From JAOUJD01 sp963726405 (GTDB taxonomy: Bacteria > Pseudomonadota > Gammaproteobacteria > Burkholderiales > Burkholderiaceae_F): 64,000 nt of DNA. Below, in pieces: positions 1 through 8,327 of the stretch; within the stretch, counting starts at the first letter, position 1, and the number at the start of each line of letters is the position of its first letter. The notes beneath the pieces are model-generated. The model made no database searches, was not told where the DNA came from, and worked only from the letters and a program-made list of their open reading frames with translations. The stretch spans positions 186,001 to 250,000 of the forward strand of contig CAVSCF010000006.1 in assembly GCA_963726405.1 (NCBI GenBank). The letters are read 5' to 3'. The translations under genes were made by a program, and so were the position numbers.

Positions 1-2
1 AC

Positions 3-215
3 ATGCCGGATTTCTCGAACGTCAACAGCGGGTCCAGTTCGACCGCGACCAAGATCCACGAGGTCAAACCGGGCGACAGCCTGTCGAAGATCGCGAAGCA
101 GGAGTACGGCGACGCCAGCAAGTGGCCGCTGATCTTCGAGGCCAACAAGGACATCCTGAAGGACCCGAACAAGATCTTTCCCGGCCAGAAGCTGAATATC
201 CCGCCGCTGGCCTGA
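3..215 (+). CDS. Small LysM-domain protein
   Basis: A 70-residue protein that is almost entirely one LysM domain (about residues 18–68), with the typical G-D-S-L-S-K-I-A-K core and a closing P-G-Q-K-L-N-I-P. LysM domains bind N-acetylglucosamine-containing glycans such as peptidoglycan. A short Ser/Thr-rich leader precedes the domain, and I see no signal peptide. The ATG is the third base of the window, so the gene could begin further upstream outside it. LysM-only or BON-LysM (YgaU-like) proteins are the nearest known kinds. A lipoprotein gene follows 64 bases downstream on the same strand. Confidence 0.7.
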   Translation: MPDFSNVNSGSSSTATKIHEVKPGDSLSKIAKQEYGDASKWPLIFEANKDILKDPNKIFPGQKLNIPPLA

Positions 216-279
216 GCCTCGCCGCGTGACAACGGCCGCAGCACGCCCACGACAAGAACCCGCGTTTTGGAGGAACACC

Positions 280-756
280 ATGCTGTCCAGATTTCGCATT
301 ACCGCTCTTGCCTTCGTTTCCGTGATCGCTCTGGCCGCCTGCGGGAAGAAGGAGCCGCCCCCGCCTCCGCCGGCTCCCGCGCCCGCTCCGGCACCTGCGC
401 CCGCACCTGCACCAGCGCCGGTCGGTGTGACGGTTTCGTCGGTCACGCTCGGCAAGGCCGTCGGTGCCGACAAGAAGGTGACTGCGCCGACCGAGGTGTT
501 CGCCAAGGGCGACACGATCCACGCCTCGATCGACACGACCGGCACCGGTACCGCCGCCGTGCAGGCGAAGTGGACCTACACGAAGGACGGCAAGACCGTG
601 CCTGTCAAGGAAGACTCCGCCACCATCAACGCCACCGGGCCCTCGACCACCGAGTTCCACATCAGCAAGCCGGATGGCTGGCCGCTGGGCACCTACCAGG
701 TCGACGTTTTCGTCGACGGCAAGCAGGTGGCAACGAAGGCCTTCAAGGTCCAGTAG
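280..756 (+). CDS. Pro/Ala-linker lipoprotein of unknown function
   Basis: Predicted 158-residue lipoprotein. The N-terminus has basic residues, a hydrophobic stretch and a lipobox L-A-A-C with the lipidated Cys at about residue 20, followed by K-K-E. Next comes a Pro/Ala repeat linker (about residues 25–50), which usually spans the periplasm or cell wall, and then a compact domain of about 105 residues rich in Thr, Val and Lys that looks like an immunoglobulin-like beta sandwich. The ATG at 280 was chosen because GGAGG lies 7–11 bases upstream and the lipobox then falls at the right distance; an in-frame upstream start at 226 would bury the signal. I do not recognise the C-terminal family with certainty. 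Confidence 0.75.
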   Translation: MLSRFRITALAFVSVIALAACGKKEPPPPPPAPAPAPAPAPAPAPAPVGVTVSSVTLGKAVGADKKVTAPTEVFAKGDTIHASIDTTGTGTAAVQAKWTYTKDGKTVPVKEDSATINATGPSTTEFHISKPDGWPLGTYQVDVFVDGKQVATKAFKVQ

Positions 757-977
757 CTCCGCGATCGGCGCGGTCTGCACGAGGCATCGAGCAGACCGCG
801 CAATCAGGGCAGAGCCTGCCCTCGTCGGGGCTTGGTCCTGCGGACTTCCGCGTTGTTTGCTGATTCCGCGGCCCTGCGGACGTTGGGTAGCGGAGATGGC
901 AGCCCCGGGCTTTCAGCGCCCTTGCCAGCCCGGCCTCGCTGTCCAGGCGGGCCGGCTGACGTAGTGCCGCTCAAACC

Positions 978-1400
978 TCAGCGCTTCGCCCGCGTCGACG
1001 GCCCGAGCAGTCGCTTGCAATCCGCCTCATGCTGGCCGATCTCGGCGAGCGTCACCTGGATGTCTTCGCGCTGCTGCTCGAGAGCGCGCCGGTGCTGGGC
1101 CAGGACCAGAAGAAACTTCTTCGCCTGTGCCGCCGCGTCCTTCGGCGACTCGTACATGTCGATCAGCTCGCGCACCTGGGTCAGCGTGAGGCCGAGCCGC
1201 TTGCCGCGCAGCGTCAGCTTGAGGCGGGTTCGATCGCGGTTGGAGTACACGCGCGTGAGGCCCGAGCGGCCCGCGCGCTTCGGCTGCAGGATGCCCTGAT
1301 CCTCGTAGAAGCGGATCGCCCGCGGTGTGACGTCGAACTCGCGCGCGAGCTCGGTGATCGAAAATGTGCTGCCTTCCTTCGGTTCGCGCGCGGTCGCCAT
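978..1400 (-). CDS. MerR-family regulator, LiuR-like
   Basis: A 140-residue MerR regulator. An N-terminal winged helix-turn-helix (about residues 12–80, containing F-S-I-T-E-L-A-R-E-F-D and R-A-I-R-F-Y-E-D-Q-G) is followed by a C-terminal dimerisation coiled coil (about 85–130). It has no Cys cluster for metal sensing. The sequence type, with R-K-R-L-G and R-E-L-I-D-M-Y after the HTH, resembles LiuR regulators of branched-chain amino acid and acyl-CoA catabolism; that is recall of the family, not a search. It is divergent from the MBL-hydrolase/metC pair, only 56 bases from that start codon. The ATG at 1400 was chosen because the HTH begins about a dozen residues later. Confidence 0.8.
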   Translation of the reverse strand: MATAREPKEGSTFSITELAREFDVTPRAIRFYEDQGILQPKRAGRSGLTRVYSNRDRTRLKLTLRGKRLGLTLTQVRELIDMYESPKDAAAQAKKFLLVLAQHRRALEQQREDIQVTLAEIGQHEADCKRLLGPSTRAKR

Positions 1401-1413
1401 GACGCCTAGAATC

Positions 1414-1437
1414 GCGTCAGTTTCCGTAAACGTCAAG
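1414..1437. promoter_or_regulatory. Candidate operator for the divergent MerR gene
   Basis: The 56-base gap between the two divergent starts holds CGTCAGTTTCCGTAAACGTC, which on the other strand reads as TTGACGTTTACGGAAAC. It has imperfect dyad symmetry (GTTT/AAAC) and a repeated CGTCA. It resembles sites reported for LiuR-type MerR proteins and lies where an autoregulating MerR protein would bind. This is inference from position and symmetry. Confidence 0.4.
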
Positions 1438-1456
1438 CTGGCGTCGCGAGCCTCCG

Positions 1457-2536
1457 GTGAATCCCCACGAGCACGAACTGAATTACCCGTGGCCCGACGT
1501 GCCGACGCTCGGCACATGGCAGACGCTGCGGCCCGGGGTGCACTGGGTGCGCATGCCCCTTCCGTTCGCCCTCGATCACATCAACCTGTGGGTGCTCGAC
1601 GACGAGATCGACGGGCGGGCCGGCTGGACCGTGATCGACAGCGGCATCAGCGACGAGATCACGAAGCAGGCGTGGGAGCAGGTGTTCGACGGCGCGTTCG
1701 GCGGCCGGCCGCTGGTGCGCCTGCTGTGCACGCACTTCCATCCAGACCACTTCGGCCTGGCGTACTGGCTGGTCGCCGGCGGGGACAAGTCGCGATGGAC
1801 CGCGCCGCTGTGGATGTCCGCGACCGAATACGCCTTCGGGCGCTTCCTGTCGCTGGGCGCGGACCAGACCACGGGCGATTCGGCGGCGAACCACTTCGCG
1901 CGCAACGGCCTGGACGATCGCGATGCACTGGCGAAAGTGCGGGCGCGCGGCTCGGGGCATTACCCGAAGCTGGTGCCGTCGTTTCCGTCGAGTTTCCGCC
2001 GCATACAGGACGACGACGAGATCGCGATCGGGCCCTCGCATGCCAAGCGCGTCTTCCGCGCCATGGTGGGCTTCGGCCACGCGCCCGAGCACGTGTCGCT
2101 CTACTGCGAGCAGGACAAGCTGCTGATCTCGGGTGACATGGTGCTGCCGCGCATCTCGACCAACGTCAGCGTGTTCGACCTCGAGCCCGACGGCAATCCG
2201 CTGCCGCGCTACCTGCATTCGCTCGATCGGCTGTTGCTGCTGCCCGCCGACACGCTGGTGCTGCCCTCGCACGGCAAGCCGTTCACCGGCCTGCACCAGC
2301 GCATCGCGCAGCAGCACGCGCACCACGCGGAGCGGCTGGACGAAGTGCTCGAGGCGTGCGCGACGCCGCAGACCGCCGCGTCGATCGTCCCCGTGCTGTT
2401 CAAGCGCGCACTCGACCTGCACCAGACGACGTTCGCGCTCGGCGAGGCGCTCGCCCACCTGCACGCGCTCTGGTACGACGGCAAGGTGGTGCGCCGCCTC
2501 GACGGGGCGGGTGTTTACCGGTTCACTGCCGCATGA
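1457..2536 (+). CDS. MBL-fold metallo-hydrolase
   Basis: A 359-residue metallo-beta-lactamase-fold hydrolase. The zinc-binding motif T-H-F-H-P-D-H sits at residues 92–98, and the later ligands are present (G-H-A-P-E-H, S-G-D-M-V, and S-H-G-K-P near residue 275). The C-terminal 80 residues look like the winged-helix tail seen in LACTB2-like members. The substrate is unknown; relatives hydrolyse thioesters or phosphodiesters. The start is GTG. Its stop overlaps the metC start by four bases (ATGA), so the two genes are translationally coupled, and a LiuR-like regulator is divergent. Confidence 0.85.
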   Translation: MNPHEHELNYPWPDVPTLGTWQTLRPGVHWVRMPLPFALDHINLWVLDDEIDGRAGWTVIDSGISDEITKQAWEQVFDGAFGGRPLVRLLCTHFHPDHFGLAYWLVAGGDKSRWTAPLWMSATEYAFGRFLSLGADQTTGDSAANHFARNGLDDRDALAKVRARGSGHYPKLVPSFPSSFRRIQDDDEIAIGPSHAKRVFRAMVGFGHAPEHVSLYCEQDKLLISGDMVLPRISTNVSVFDLEPDGNPLPRYLHSLDRLLLLPADTLVLPSHGKPFTGLHQRIAQQHAHHAERLDEVLEACATPQTAASIVPVLFKRALDLHQTTFALGEALAHLHALWYDGKVVRRLDGAGVYRFTAA

Positions 2537-3732
2537 CAGACGACAGCCGCAAGCCCCGCCGACACGGCACCACGCTGGTGACCGCCGGGCGCGATCGCGC
2601 GAAGAATTTCGACTTCGTCAATCCTCCACTGGTGCGCGGTTCGACCGTGCTGCACGACAGCGTCGACGACATGAAGGTGCGCGTGCAGGCGCGCCTCGCC
2701 GGCAACGACGACGTATCCACCTACGGGGTCTACGGCACGCCGACCCACACGGCGTTCTACGCCGCGCTGAACGCGCTCGAAGGCGGCTACCGCAGCTGGG
2801 CGCTGCCCTCGGGGCTGGCGGCGTGCACGATGTCGCTGCTCGCCTTCGTGCGCGCTGGCGACCACGTGCTCGTGCCCGACTCGGTCTACGCACCGACCCG
2901 GCGCTTCAGTCGCCAGACGCTCGCGCGCTTCGGCGTCGACGTCACGTTCTACGACCCGTGCATCGGCGACGAACTGGAGGGCCTGTTCCGCCCGACGACG
3001 CGCGTGCTGTTCATGGAATCGCCCGGCTCGCTCACCTTCGAGATGCAGGACGTGCCGCGGCTGGCCGCGATCGCCCGCCGCCACGATGCCTACAGCGTGG
3101 TCGACAACACGTGGGCGACCCCGCTCTTCTTCCAGCCGCTGGCGCACGGCGCTGACGTCTCGCTGCACGCCGCGACCAAGTACATCGGCGGGCATTCCGA
3201 CGTGCTGATGGGCACGCTCACGGTCAGCGAACGCGCGTGGCCGGCGATCCGGGAGGCCATGCATTTCTACGGCATGACCACGAGCCCGGACGACGTCTAC
3301 CTCGCGCACCGCGGCCTGCACACGATGAGGGCGCGTCTGGCGTTGCATCGCGCGAACGCCGAGCGGCTGATCGCGTGGCTGCGCGCACAGCCCGAAGTCG
3401 AGCGCGTGCTGTATCCCGCACTGGAGGACGACCCGGGCCACGCGCTGTGGAAGCGCGACATGAGCGGCGCGTCGGGCCTGTTCGGTGTGGTTCTGGCGGC
3501 CGGCCTGCCGACCGGTTCGCTGGAAGCGCTGGTCGATGCCGTCGAGCTCTTCGGCCGCGGGTATTCGTGGGGCGGCTACGAAAGCCTGATGATTCCCGCG
3601 TTTCCGGAACGCACCCTCGCGAAGTGCCCCTATGACGGCCGGCTCTTCCGCATTTCGGCAGGGCTCGAGGACGCGGACGATCTCCTCGAGGACCTCGACC
3701 GCGGTTTCGCCGCGCTACGCGCGGCGCGCTGA
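2533..3732 (+). CDS. metC: Cystathionine beta-lyase (Cys/Met metabolism PLP enzyme)
   Basis: A 399-residue fold-type-I PLP enzyme of the Cys/Met metabolism family. The Schiff-base lysine is in H-A-A-T-K-Y-I-G-G-H (Lys216), the PLP-binding D-N-T-W-A-T-P is at about 191–197, and Y-G-V-Y-G-T-P-T is at about 64–71. The family cleaves cystathionine to homocysteine, pyruvate and ammonia, and the D-N-T-W and G-Y-S-W-G-G-Y-E-S-L signatures favour MetC over MetB. The ATG at 2533 overlaps the stop of the upstream hydrolase. Its 3' end overlaps the convergent cobalamin-binding-like gene by 18 bases. Confidence 0.85.
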   Translation: MTDDSRKPRRHGTTLVTAGRDRAKNFDFVNPPLVRGSTVLHDSVDDMKVRVQARLAGNDDVSTYGVYGTPTHTAFYAALNALEGGYRSWALPSGLAACTMSLLAFVRAGDHVLVPDSVYAPTRRFSRQTLARFGVDVTFYDPCIGDELEGLFRPTTRVLFMESPGSLTFEMQDVPRLAAIARRHDAYSVVDNTWATPLFFQPLAHGADVSLHAATKYIGGHSDVLMGTLTVSERAWPAIREAMHFYGMTTSPDDVYLAHRGLHTMRARLALHRANAERLIAWLRAQPEVERVLYPALEDDPGHALWKRDMSGASGLFGVVLAAGLPTGSLEALVDAVELFGRGYSWGGYESLMIPAFPERTLAKCPYDGRLFRISAGLEDADDLLEDLDRGFAALRAAR

Positions 3733-4533
3733 CCGGCTCTTCCGCACTTCACGCAGGTAGGCAAGCCCGCGCACCGCGCGGCTGCCGTACCAGCTCGTCA
3801 TCTCCGCATCGATCAGTTCGACGGGCGGGCCGACTTGCGAGCGGAGCGCTTCGGCGTGCGCCGCGCCGAAGGGGAAGGGCTCCGTCGACAGCAGCACGCG
3901 ATCGACACCGGCAGCCGCGGCGGCGATGTCCGCGATCTGCGGATAGCGCGCCGCGCCGGACCAACCGCCGGCGGCTGTCGTGACGTCCCAGCCGACACAG
4001 GCCAGCGCGCGCGCGATGTACGTGTCCGCGGCGATCGTCATCCACGGGTCCTGCCAGATCAGGTAGAGCACGCGCTCCCGCTCCCACGGCGTGGCGCGGC
4101 AGGTGGCCAGTTCCCGCCGCAACGCTTCGCTCAGTGCCGCGGCGGCCTCCTCGGCACCGAAGAGCCCGCCCATCAGTGCATACAGCGCAAGGTTGTCCTC
4201 CGGCGCGTTCGGGTGCGTCACCACGACATGCGGCACGAAGGCACGCATCGCCTCGACCGCTTCCGCGGCGTTCTCGTCGACGTTGACGATCAGGTGAGTG
4301 GGAGCGAGCGCGCGGACGACGTCGAGCTTCACGTCCTTGGTGCCGCCGACCTTCGGCACGGCCCGCACCGCGGGCTCGGGGTGGACGCAGAAACCGGTGC
4401 GGCCGACGACACGGGCGCCGAGACCGAGGTCGAACAGCAGTTCAGTGATGGACGGCACCAGCGACACGATGCGCGCGTCGGGCGCCGGCCGGTGCAGCAC
4501 GCCCGCGCTGTCGCGCAAAGGCTCAACCGGCAT
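3715..4533 (-). CDS. Cobalamin-binding-like protein (BtuF/TroA fold, no signal peptide)
   Basis: A 272-residue protein with the helical-backbone metal-receptor fold of periplasmic B12/iron-chelate binding proteins: R-I-V-S-L-V-P-S-I-T-E-L at about 20–31, then V-V-G-R-T-G-F-C-V-H-P, V-G-G-T-K-D-V and the long C-terminal lobe. BtuF relatives deliver cobalamin to the BtuCD importer. This protein lacks an N-terminal hydrophobic signal, and no permease or ATPase gene is nearby, so it may act in the cytoplasm or be exported another way. The ATG at 4533 overlaps the end of the upstream kinase gene by 11 bases, indicating an operon. Cobalamin as ligand is inferred from family. Confidence 0.7.
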   Translation of the reverse strand: MPVEPLRDSAGVLHRPAPDARIVSLVPSITELLFDLGLGARVVGRTGFCVHPEPAVRAVPKVGGTKDVKLDVVRALAPTHLIVNVDENAAEAVEAMRAFVPHVVVTHPNAPEDNLALYALMGGLFGAEEAAAALSEALRRELATCRATPWERERVLYLIWQDPWMTIAADTYIARALACVGWDVTTAAGGWSGAARYPQIADIAAAAAGVDRVLLSTEPFPFGAAHAEALRSQVGPPVELIDAEMTSWYGSRAVRGLAYLREVRKSRSARRA

Positions 4534-5812
4534 CGGTGGCGGCGAGCGCCTTGTCGAAGAAGTCGACGCTGCCGAAGTTGCCGGACTTGAGCGCGAGCGC
4601 CAGCGGGACGTCGCCGGGCACGACCGTCCATGGGACACCGGGATCGATTTCCGGGCCGATGGCGAGCGCCTCGATGCCAAGCCCCTGCACGACCGCGCCG
4701 GAGGTCTCGCCGCCGGCGACCACCAGTCGCGTGACACCTGCTCCGATCGCTGCGCGGGCAAGGTGAGCGAAGGCGTCTTCGACGGCGGCGGCCGCGCGTG
4801 CGCGGCCGTCGGCGCCGAATCGATCCTGCAATGCCTGGAGGTCGGCCGGCGCGGCGCTCGAATAGACGAGCGCGGGTCCCTCGACCAGGTGCTGGAGCAT
4901 CCATTGCGTGGCCGCGTTCAGTTCCTCGCCGCCTGCCAGCAGTGCGGCGGCGTCGAGACGCCGGGAGGGATGGGTGCGGGAAAAGCGTTCGACCTGGCCG
5001 CGCGTGGCCTGCGAACAACTGCCGGCGAGCACCAGGGCCGGACCGCCGCGGGGCACGTCGGCTTCGGCGCGATCACGCGCCGGCGCCGTGCCGCGCGAGC
5101 GGGCGTTCTCCGGCAGTCCCTGGGCAATGCCGGAGCCGCCGACCAGCAGCGGCAGGTCGCGCGCCGCCTGGGCGAGCACGTGCAGATCCTCGTCGTCGGT
5201 GGCGTCGGCGATCGCGTAGCGGATGCGGTCGGTCTGCAGCCTCTTCAGCGCAGACTGCACCGCCTCCGCGCCGAAACGCACGAACGCGTGCGAAAGCAGA
5301 CCGACCTTGTGCGGCGTCTGGCGTCCGAGCACGCGCACGAGGTTGGCGTCGCGCATGGGCGTCAACGGATGGTCGCGCATCGGCGAATCGGACAGCAATT
5401 GCGTGCCGACGAAGAGGTGACCCTGGTACACGGTGCGCCCGTTCGCGGGGAATGCGGGACACACGAGCGCGAGATCGCTGCCGAGGGCGTCGAGCAGGGC
5501 ATCGGCAACCGGTCCGATGTTTCCCGCGTCGGTGGAATCGAACGTGGAGCAGATCTTGAACAGGAAGCGGTCCGCGCCCCGCGCGCGCAGCCACGCGAGA
5601 GCCCGCACCGACTGGTCCACCGCGTCCTGCACCGGCGCCGTGCGGGATTTCAATGCGATGACGACGGCATCGACCTCGGGCAGCGTGAGCGATTCGCGCG
5701 GGACGCCGTTCAGTTGCACGGTGCGCAGGCCGCCTCGCGTCAACGTGTTCGCGAGATCGGTCGCGCCGGTGAAATCGTCGGCGATGCAGCCGAGAGCGAG
5801 CGCTGCGGGCAT
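4523..5812 (-). CDS. otnK: Four-carbon acid sugar kinase (OtnK/DtnK family)
   Basis: A 429-residue member of the four-carbon acid sugar kinase family. The N-terminal domain begins G-C-I-A-D-D-F-T-G-A-T-D-L, the hallmark of the family. The middle has F-K-I-C-S-T-F-D-S-T (substrate site), and the C-terminal nucleotide-binding part has V-V-A-G-G-E-T-S-G-A-V and the closing K-S-G-N-F-G-S-V-D-F-F. Members phosphorylate 3-oxo-tetronate or D-threonate using ATP. The aldolase and dehydrogenase partners usual for this pathway are not adjacent, so the symbol is by family similarity only. Its ATG directly follows a TAG that probably terminates the upstream SDR gene. Confidence 0.75.
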   Translation of the reverse strand: MPAALALGCIADDFTGATDLANTLTRGGLRTVQLNGVPRESLTLPEVDAVVIALKSRTAPVQDAVDQSVRALAWLRARGADRFLFKICSTFDSTDAGNIGPVADALLDALGSDLALVCPAFPANGRTVYQGHLFVGTQLLSDSPMRDHPLTPMRDANLVRVLGRQTPHKVGLLSHAFVRFGAEAVQSALKRLQTDRIRYAIADATDDEDLHVLAQAARDLPLLVGGSGIAQGLPENARSRGTAPARDRAEADVPRGGPALVLAGSCSQATRGQVERFSRTHPSRRLDAAALLAGGEELNAATQWMLQHLVEGPALVYSSAAPADLQALQDRFGADGRARAAAAVEDAFAHLARAAIGAGVTRLVVAGGETSGAVVQGLGIEALAIGPEIDPGVPWTVVPGDVPLALALKSGNFGSVDFFDKALAATDAG

Positions 5813-6587
5813 CTACTCGGGCGCTGGCGACGGCGCGCGGCTTCTGTTTGCGTCGCGCGGTGGCGCGGTCGAAGAGCCAGCGCGGCAGCATCCGCAGCAG
5901 CGTGGCGACGACGCCCATCTGCCACGGGATGGTCCGGTAGCGGACGCCCGCCAGGATCGCATCGGCGGCGCGCGGGGCGAAGTCGGCCGGGTCCATGAGG
6001 AAGGGCATGCGGTAGGGGTTCTTCGCGGTCAGCGGCGTCCGGATGAAGCCCGGTGAGATCGTGACGACCTTCAGGTGATGCCTGGCCATCTCGACGCGCA
6101 GGCTCTCCAGGTACGTGATCGCGGCCGACTTGGACGCGCAGTAGGCTTCCGAGCCCGGCAGCCCGCGGATGCCGGCCACGCTGGCGATGCCGACCAGCGT
6201 GCCGCGCCGCACCGACTTCATGCGTGCGATGAACGGATGAAAGGTGTAGGCCATCGCGAGCACGTTCGTTGCCAGCACCTTTTCGAACTGGGCCAGGTCC
6301 TCGTAGTGCTCGGTCTTCACGCCGACGGAAATGCCGGCGTTGGCAATCACGATGTCGACCCCGCCGGCGGCCTGTTCGAAGGCTTTCGCCGCCGCGATCA
6401 GGGCGTCCTTGTCGGTGATGTCGACGCTGTAGACGTGATGCGTGCCGGGCAGCGACGCGGCGAGGGCTTGCAGCGCGTCGTGCCGCCGCCCGACCAGCCC
6501 GAGCGTGGCATCGCGCGACGCGAACTCCCTGGCCAGCGCCTCGCCGATCCCGCTCGACGCCCCGGTGATGAAGACGTTCATGGACAT
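5813..6587 (-). CDS. Short-chain dehydrogenase/reductase with frameshifted 3' end
   Basis: A classical SDR of about 257 residues: cofactor motif T-G-A-S-S-G-I-G near the N-terminus, N-A-G at about 85, and catalytic Ser, Tyr and Lys in the region ending Y-C-A-S-K. As sequenced, the frame runs on through more than 700 bases of the kinase gene without a stop, which is implausible. In the kinase frame a TAG (5815–5813) abuts the kinase ATG, and 5813–6587 is 3n+1 long. Removing one base in the Arg/Ala-rich tail would end the protein normally at that TAG. The start is ATG at 6587, with a second ATG two codons later. Substrate unknown. Confidence 0.7.
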
Positions 6588-6686
6588 GCGGGAAGTGTAC
6601 GTCGCAGAGGGCGTCCGCCTGCCCGGCCGCGGGTGCGGGACAATCGCGTTCAGGGAGGTCGCGGCGATTTCCGCGGCCACGACGAT

Positions 6687-7493
6687 ATGACAGCGTCCTC
6701 CACCTATTCGACCAGCGACGGCGAAGGTTACGAGCGGATCATGGGCCGCTGGAGCCGGCGCCTGGCCGGTCCGTTTCTCGACTTCGCAGGCACCGAGGAC
6801 GGCGAAAGCGTCCTCGATGTCGGCTGCGGAACGGGCTGCCTGGCATTCGCCGTCGCCCAGCGGTCCCTCGCGGGCAGCGTGCTGGGGCTCGACCTTTCAC
6901 CGGCCTATGTCGCGCACGCCCGCCACTTGAATCGCGATGCGCGGGTGACCTTCGAGGTCGGCAACGTGCACGCGCTCGATTTGCCGGATGGCACGTTCGA
7001 CCGCGTCCTTGCGCTGCTGGTGCTGCACTTCGTGCCGAAGACGGCACAGGCGATCGCCGAAATGAAGCGCGTCGCGCGACCCGGCGCTGTTGTCGGCGCG
7101 GCCGTGTGGGATGCGCGCGGCGGGTTCGTCGCGAACCGCATCTTCTTCGACACCGCGGCCGCGCTGGATCCGGCCGCCAACGAACGGCGCGCGCGCAACT
7201 ACACCCGACCGCTCACGCGGCCGGGCGAACTCGCCGCTGCGTGGCGCGCCGCCGGCTTCACCGACGTCGTCGAGACCACGCTCGCCATCCGGATGGATTT
7301 CGATGGGTTCGAGGACTACTGGGGCCCGTACAGCGCCAAGGACGGACCGCAGTCCGACTATGTCGCCACGTTGAACGACAGCGACCGCGAGCGGCTGCGC
7401 GAGGCGCTGCAGCGGGCCTATCTGGATGGCGAAGCCGACGGGCCGCGCTCGTATGCGGCCCTGGCCTGGGCGGTCAAGGGGCGGGCGCCGTAG
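6687..7493 (+). CDS. Class I SAM-dependent methyltransferase
   Basis: A 268-residue Rossmann-fold methyltransferase. Motif I reads V-L-D-V-G-C-G-T-G at about 42–50, the acidic residue of motif II is in G-L-D-L-S-P, and a Methyltransf_11-like core continues through G-N-V-H-A-L-D-L-P. It is similar in outline to UbiE/arsenite-type small-molecule methyltransferases, but the substrate cannot be told. The ATG at 6687 is about 100 bases from the divergent SDR start. Not obviously coupled to neighbours; convergent with dsbA across a terminator. Confidence 0.75.
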   Translation: MTASSTYSTSDGEGYERIMGRWSRRLAGPFLDFAGTEDGESVLDVGCGTGCLAFAVAQRSLAGSVLGLDLSPAYVAHARHLNRDARVTFEVGNVHALDLPDGTFDRVLALLVLHFVPKTAQAIAEMKRVARPGAVVGAAVWDARGGFVANRIFFDTAAALDPAANERRARNYTRPLTRPGELAAAWRAAGFTDVVETTLAIRMDFDGFEDYWGPYSAKDGPQSDYVATLNDSDRERLREALQRAYLDGEADGPRSYAALAWAVKGRAP

Positions 7494-7540
7494 CGCGGAG
7501 CGTGCTCCCGAGGCCGGGGCGCGAGACCACGCAGGGCTGG

Positions 7541-7569
7541 AAAAGAAACGGCCCGCCGAGGCGGGCCGT
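7541..7569 (-). terminator. Rho-independent terminator of the argS–SPOR–dsbA run
   Basis: On the reverse strand, just after the dsbA stop, ACGGCCCGCC pairs with GGCGGGCCGT across a two-base loop and is followed by TTCTTTT. This is a strong intrinsic terminator placed to end transcription of dsbA and its upstream genes. Confidence 0.85.
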
Positions 7570-7589
7570 CGCGCATGCGAGGGTGCGGC

Positions 7590-8231
7590 CTACTTCTTCC
7601 CGCGTTCGGCGCGGGCGCGCTGGATGAGGTAGTCCATCACCTGCAGGCTGCCCTCGCGCGAGCCGACCATCGAGGGTGCTGTCATGAACTTGCCGTCGAT
7701 CGCCACCGCGGGCGTGCCGTCGACCTTGAAGGCCTTCCACACCTGGCCGGCCCGGCTGGCGCGCGTGTTCACGGCGAACGAGTTGTAGGTGTCGAGCCAC
7801 TGCTTGCGGTCGATGCCGTTGGCCCCCATGAAGTCGGCGATCTCGTCGGGCTTCAGCAACGGACGGCGATCGACCTGGACTGCCTTGAAGACCTTGCCGT
7901 GCATCTCCTCGGTCTTCTTGAGCGCTTCCAGCGTGTAATAGATCTTCACGTGGGGAAGCGTCTGGTCGTTCCATGCAATCGGATTGCGGCGGTATTCGAC
8001 GTCCGCGGGCAAGGTCTTGCGCCAGCCGGCGAGGACGGGGTCGAAGCTGGCGCAGTGCGGGCACGTGTACTGGAAGAACTCCAGTACTTCGATCTTGTTG
8101 CCGCCCTCGGTCGGCTGCGCGGGCTTGACCAGCGAGTAGTCCTTCGACTCCTGCGGAGTGCGTCCCTGCGCGTGGGCGAGACACGGCGTGAGCGCGGCGG
8201 CGATCAGCAGATGGCGGCGGGTCAGGGACAT
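7590..8231 (-). CDS. dsbA: Periplasmic thiol:disulfide interchange protein DsbA
   Basis: A 213-residue DsbA. The signal peptide covers about residues 1–22 (Arg-rich start, hydrophobic core, A-H-A cleavage region). The thioredoxin fold carries the catalytic C-P-H-C at residues 57–60 with an inserted helical domain, and the cis-proline is in V-D-G-T-P-A-V. It oxidises cysteine pairs of secreted proteins in the periplasm and would be reoxidised by DsbB, which is not in the window. It is the last gene of the reverse-strand argS–SPOR–dsbA run, 96 bases after the SPOR gene, and a terminator follows. Confidence 0.92.
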   Translation of the reverse strand: MSLTRRHLLIAAALTPCLAHAQGRTPQESKDYSLVKPAQPTEGGNKIEVLEFFQYTCPHCASFDPVLAGWRKTLPADVEYRRNPIAWNDQTLPHVKIYYTLEALKKTEEMHGKVFKAVQVDRRPLLKPDEIADFMGANGIDRKQWLDTYNSFAVNTRASRAGQVWKAFKVDGTPAVAIDGKFMTAPSMVGSREGSLQVMDYLIQRARAERGKK

Positions 8232-8327
8232 GCTTTTGTTCTCCGGGAGGGGTTTCTCGTTACAACGCGATTCTGACAGCCCCGGCTGACAGCGGTTCGC
8301 TCCGGGTAAACCCCGGCCGCCGGAAGG

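Noticed and set aside
5073..5812. SDR gene extending 740 bases through the kinase gene as a fusion protein
   Set aside because: The extension is Arg/His-rich antisense-like sequence in an alternative frame of a conserved kinase gene. A single surplus base explains it better.
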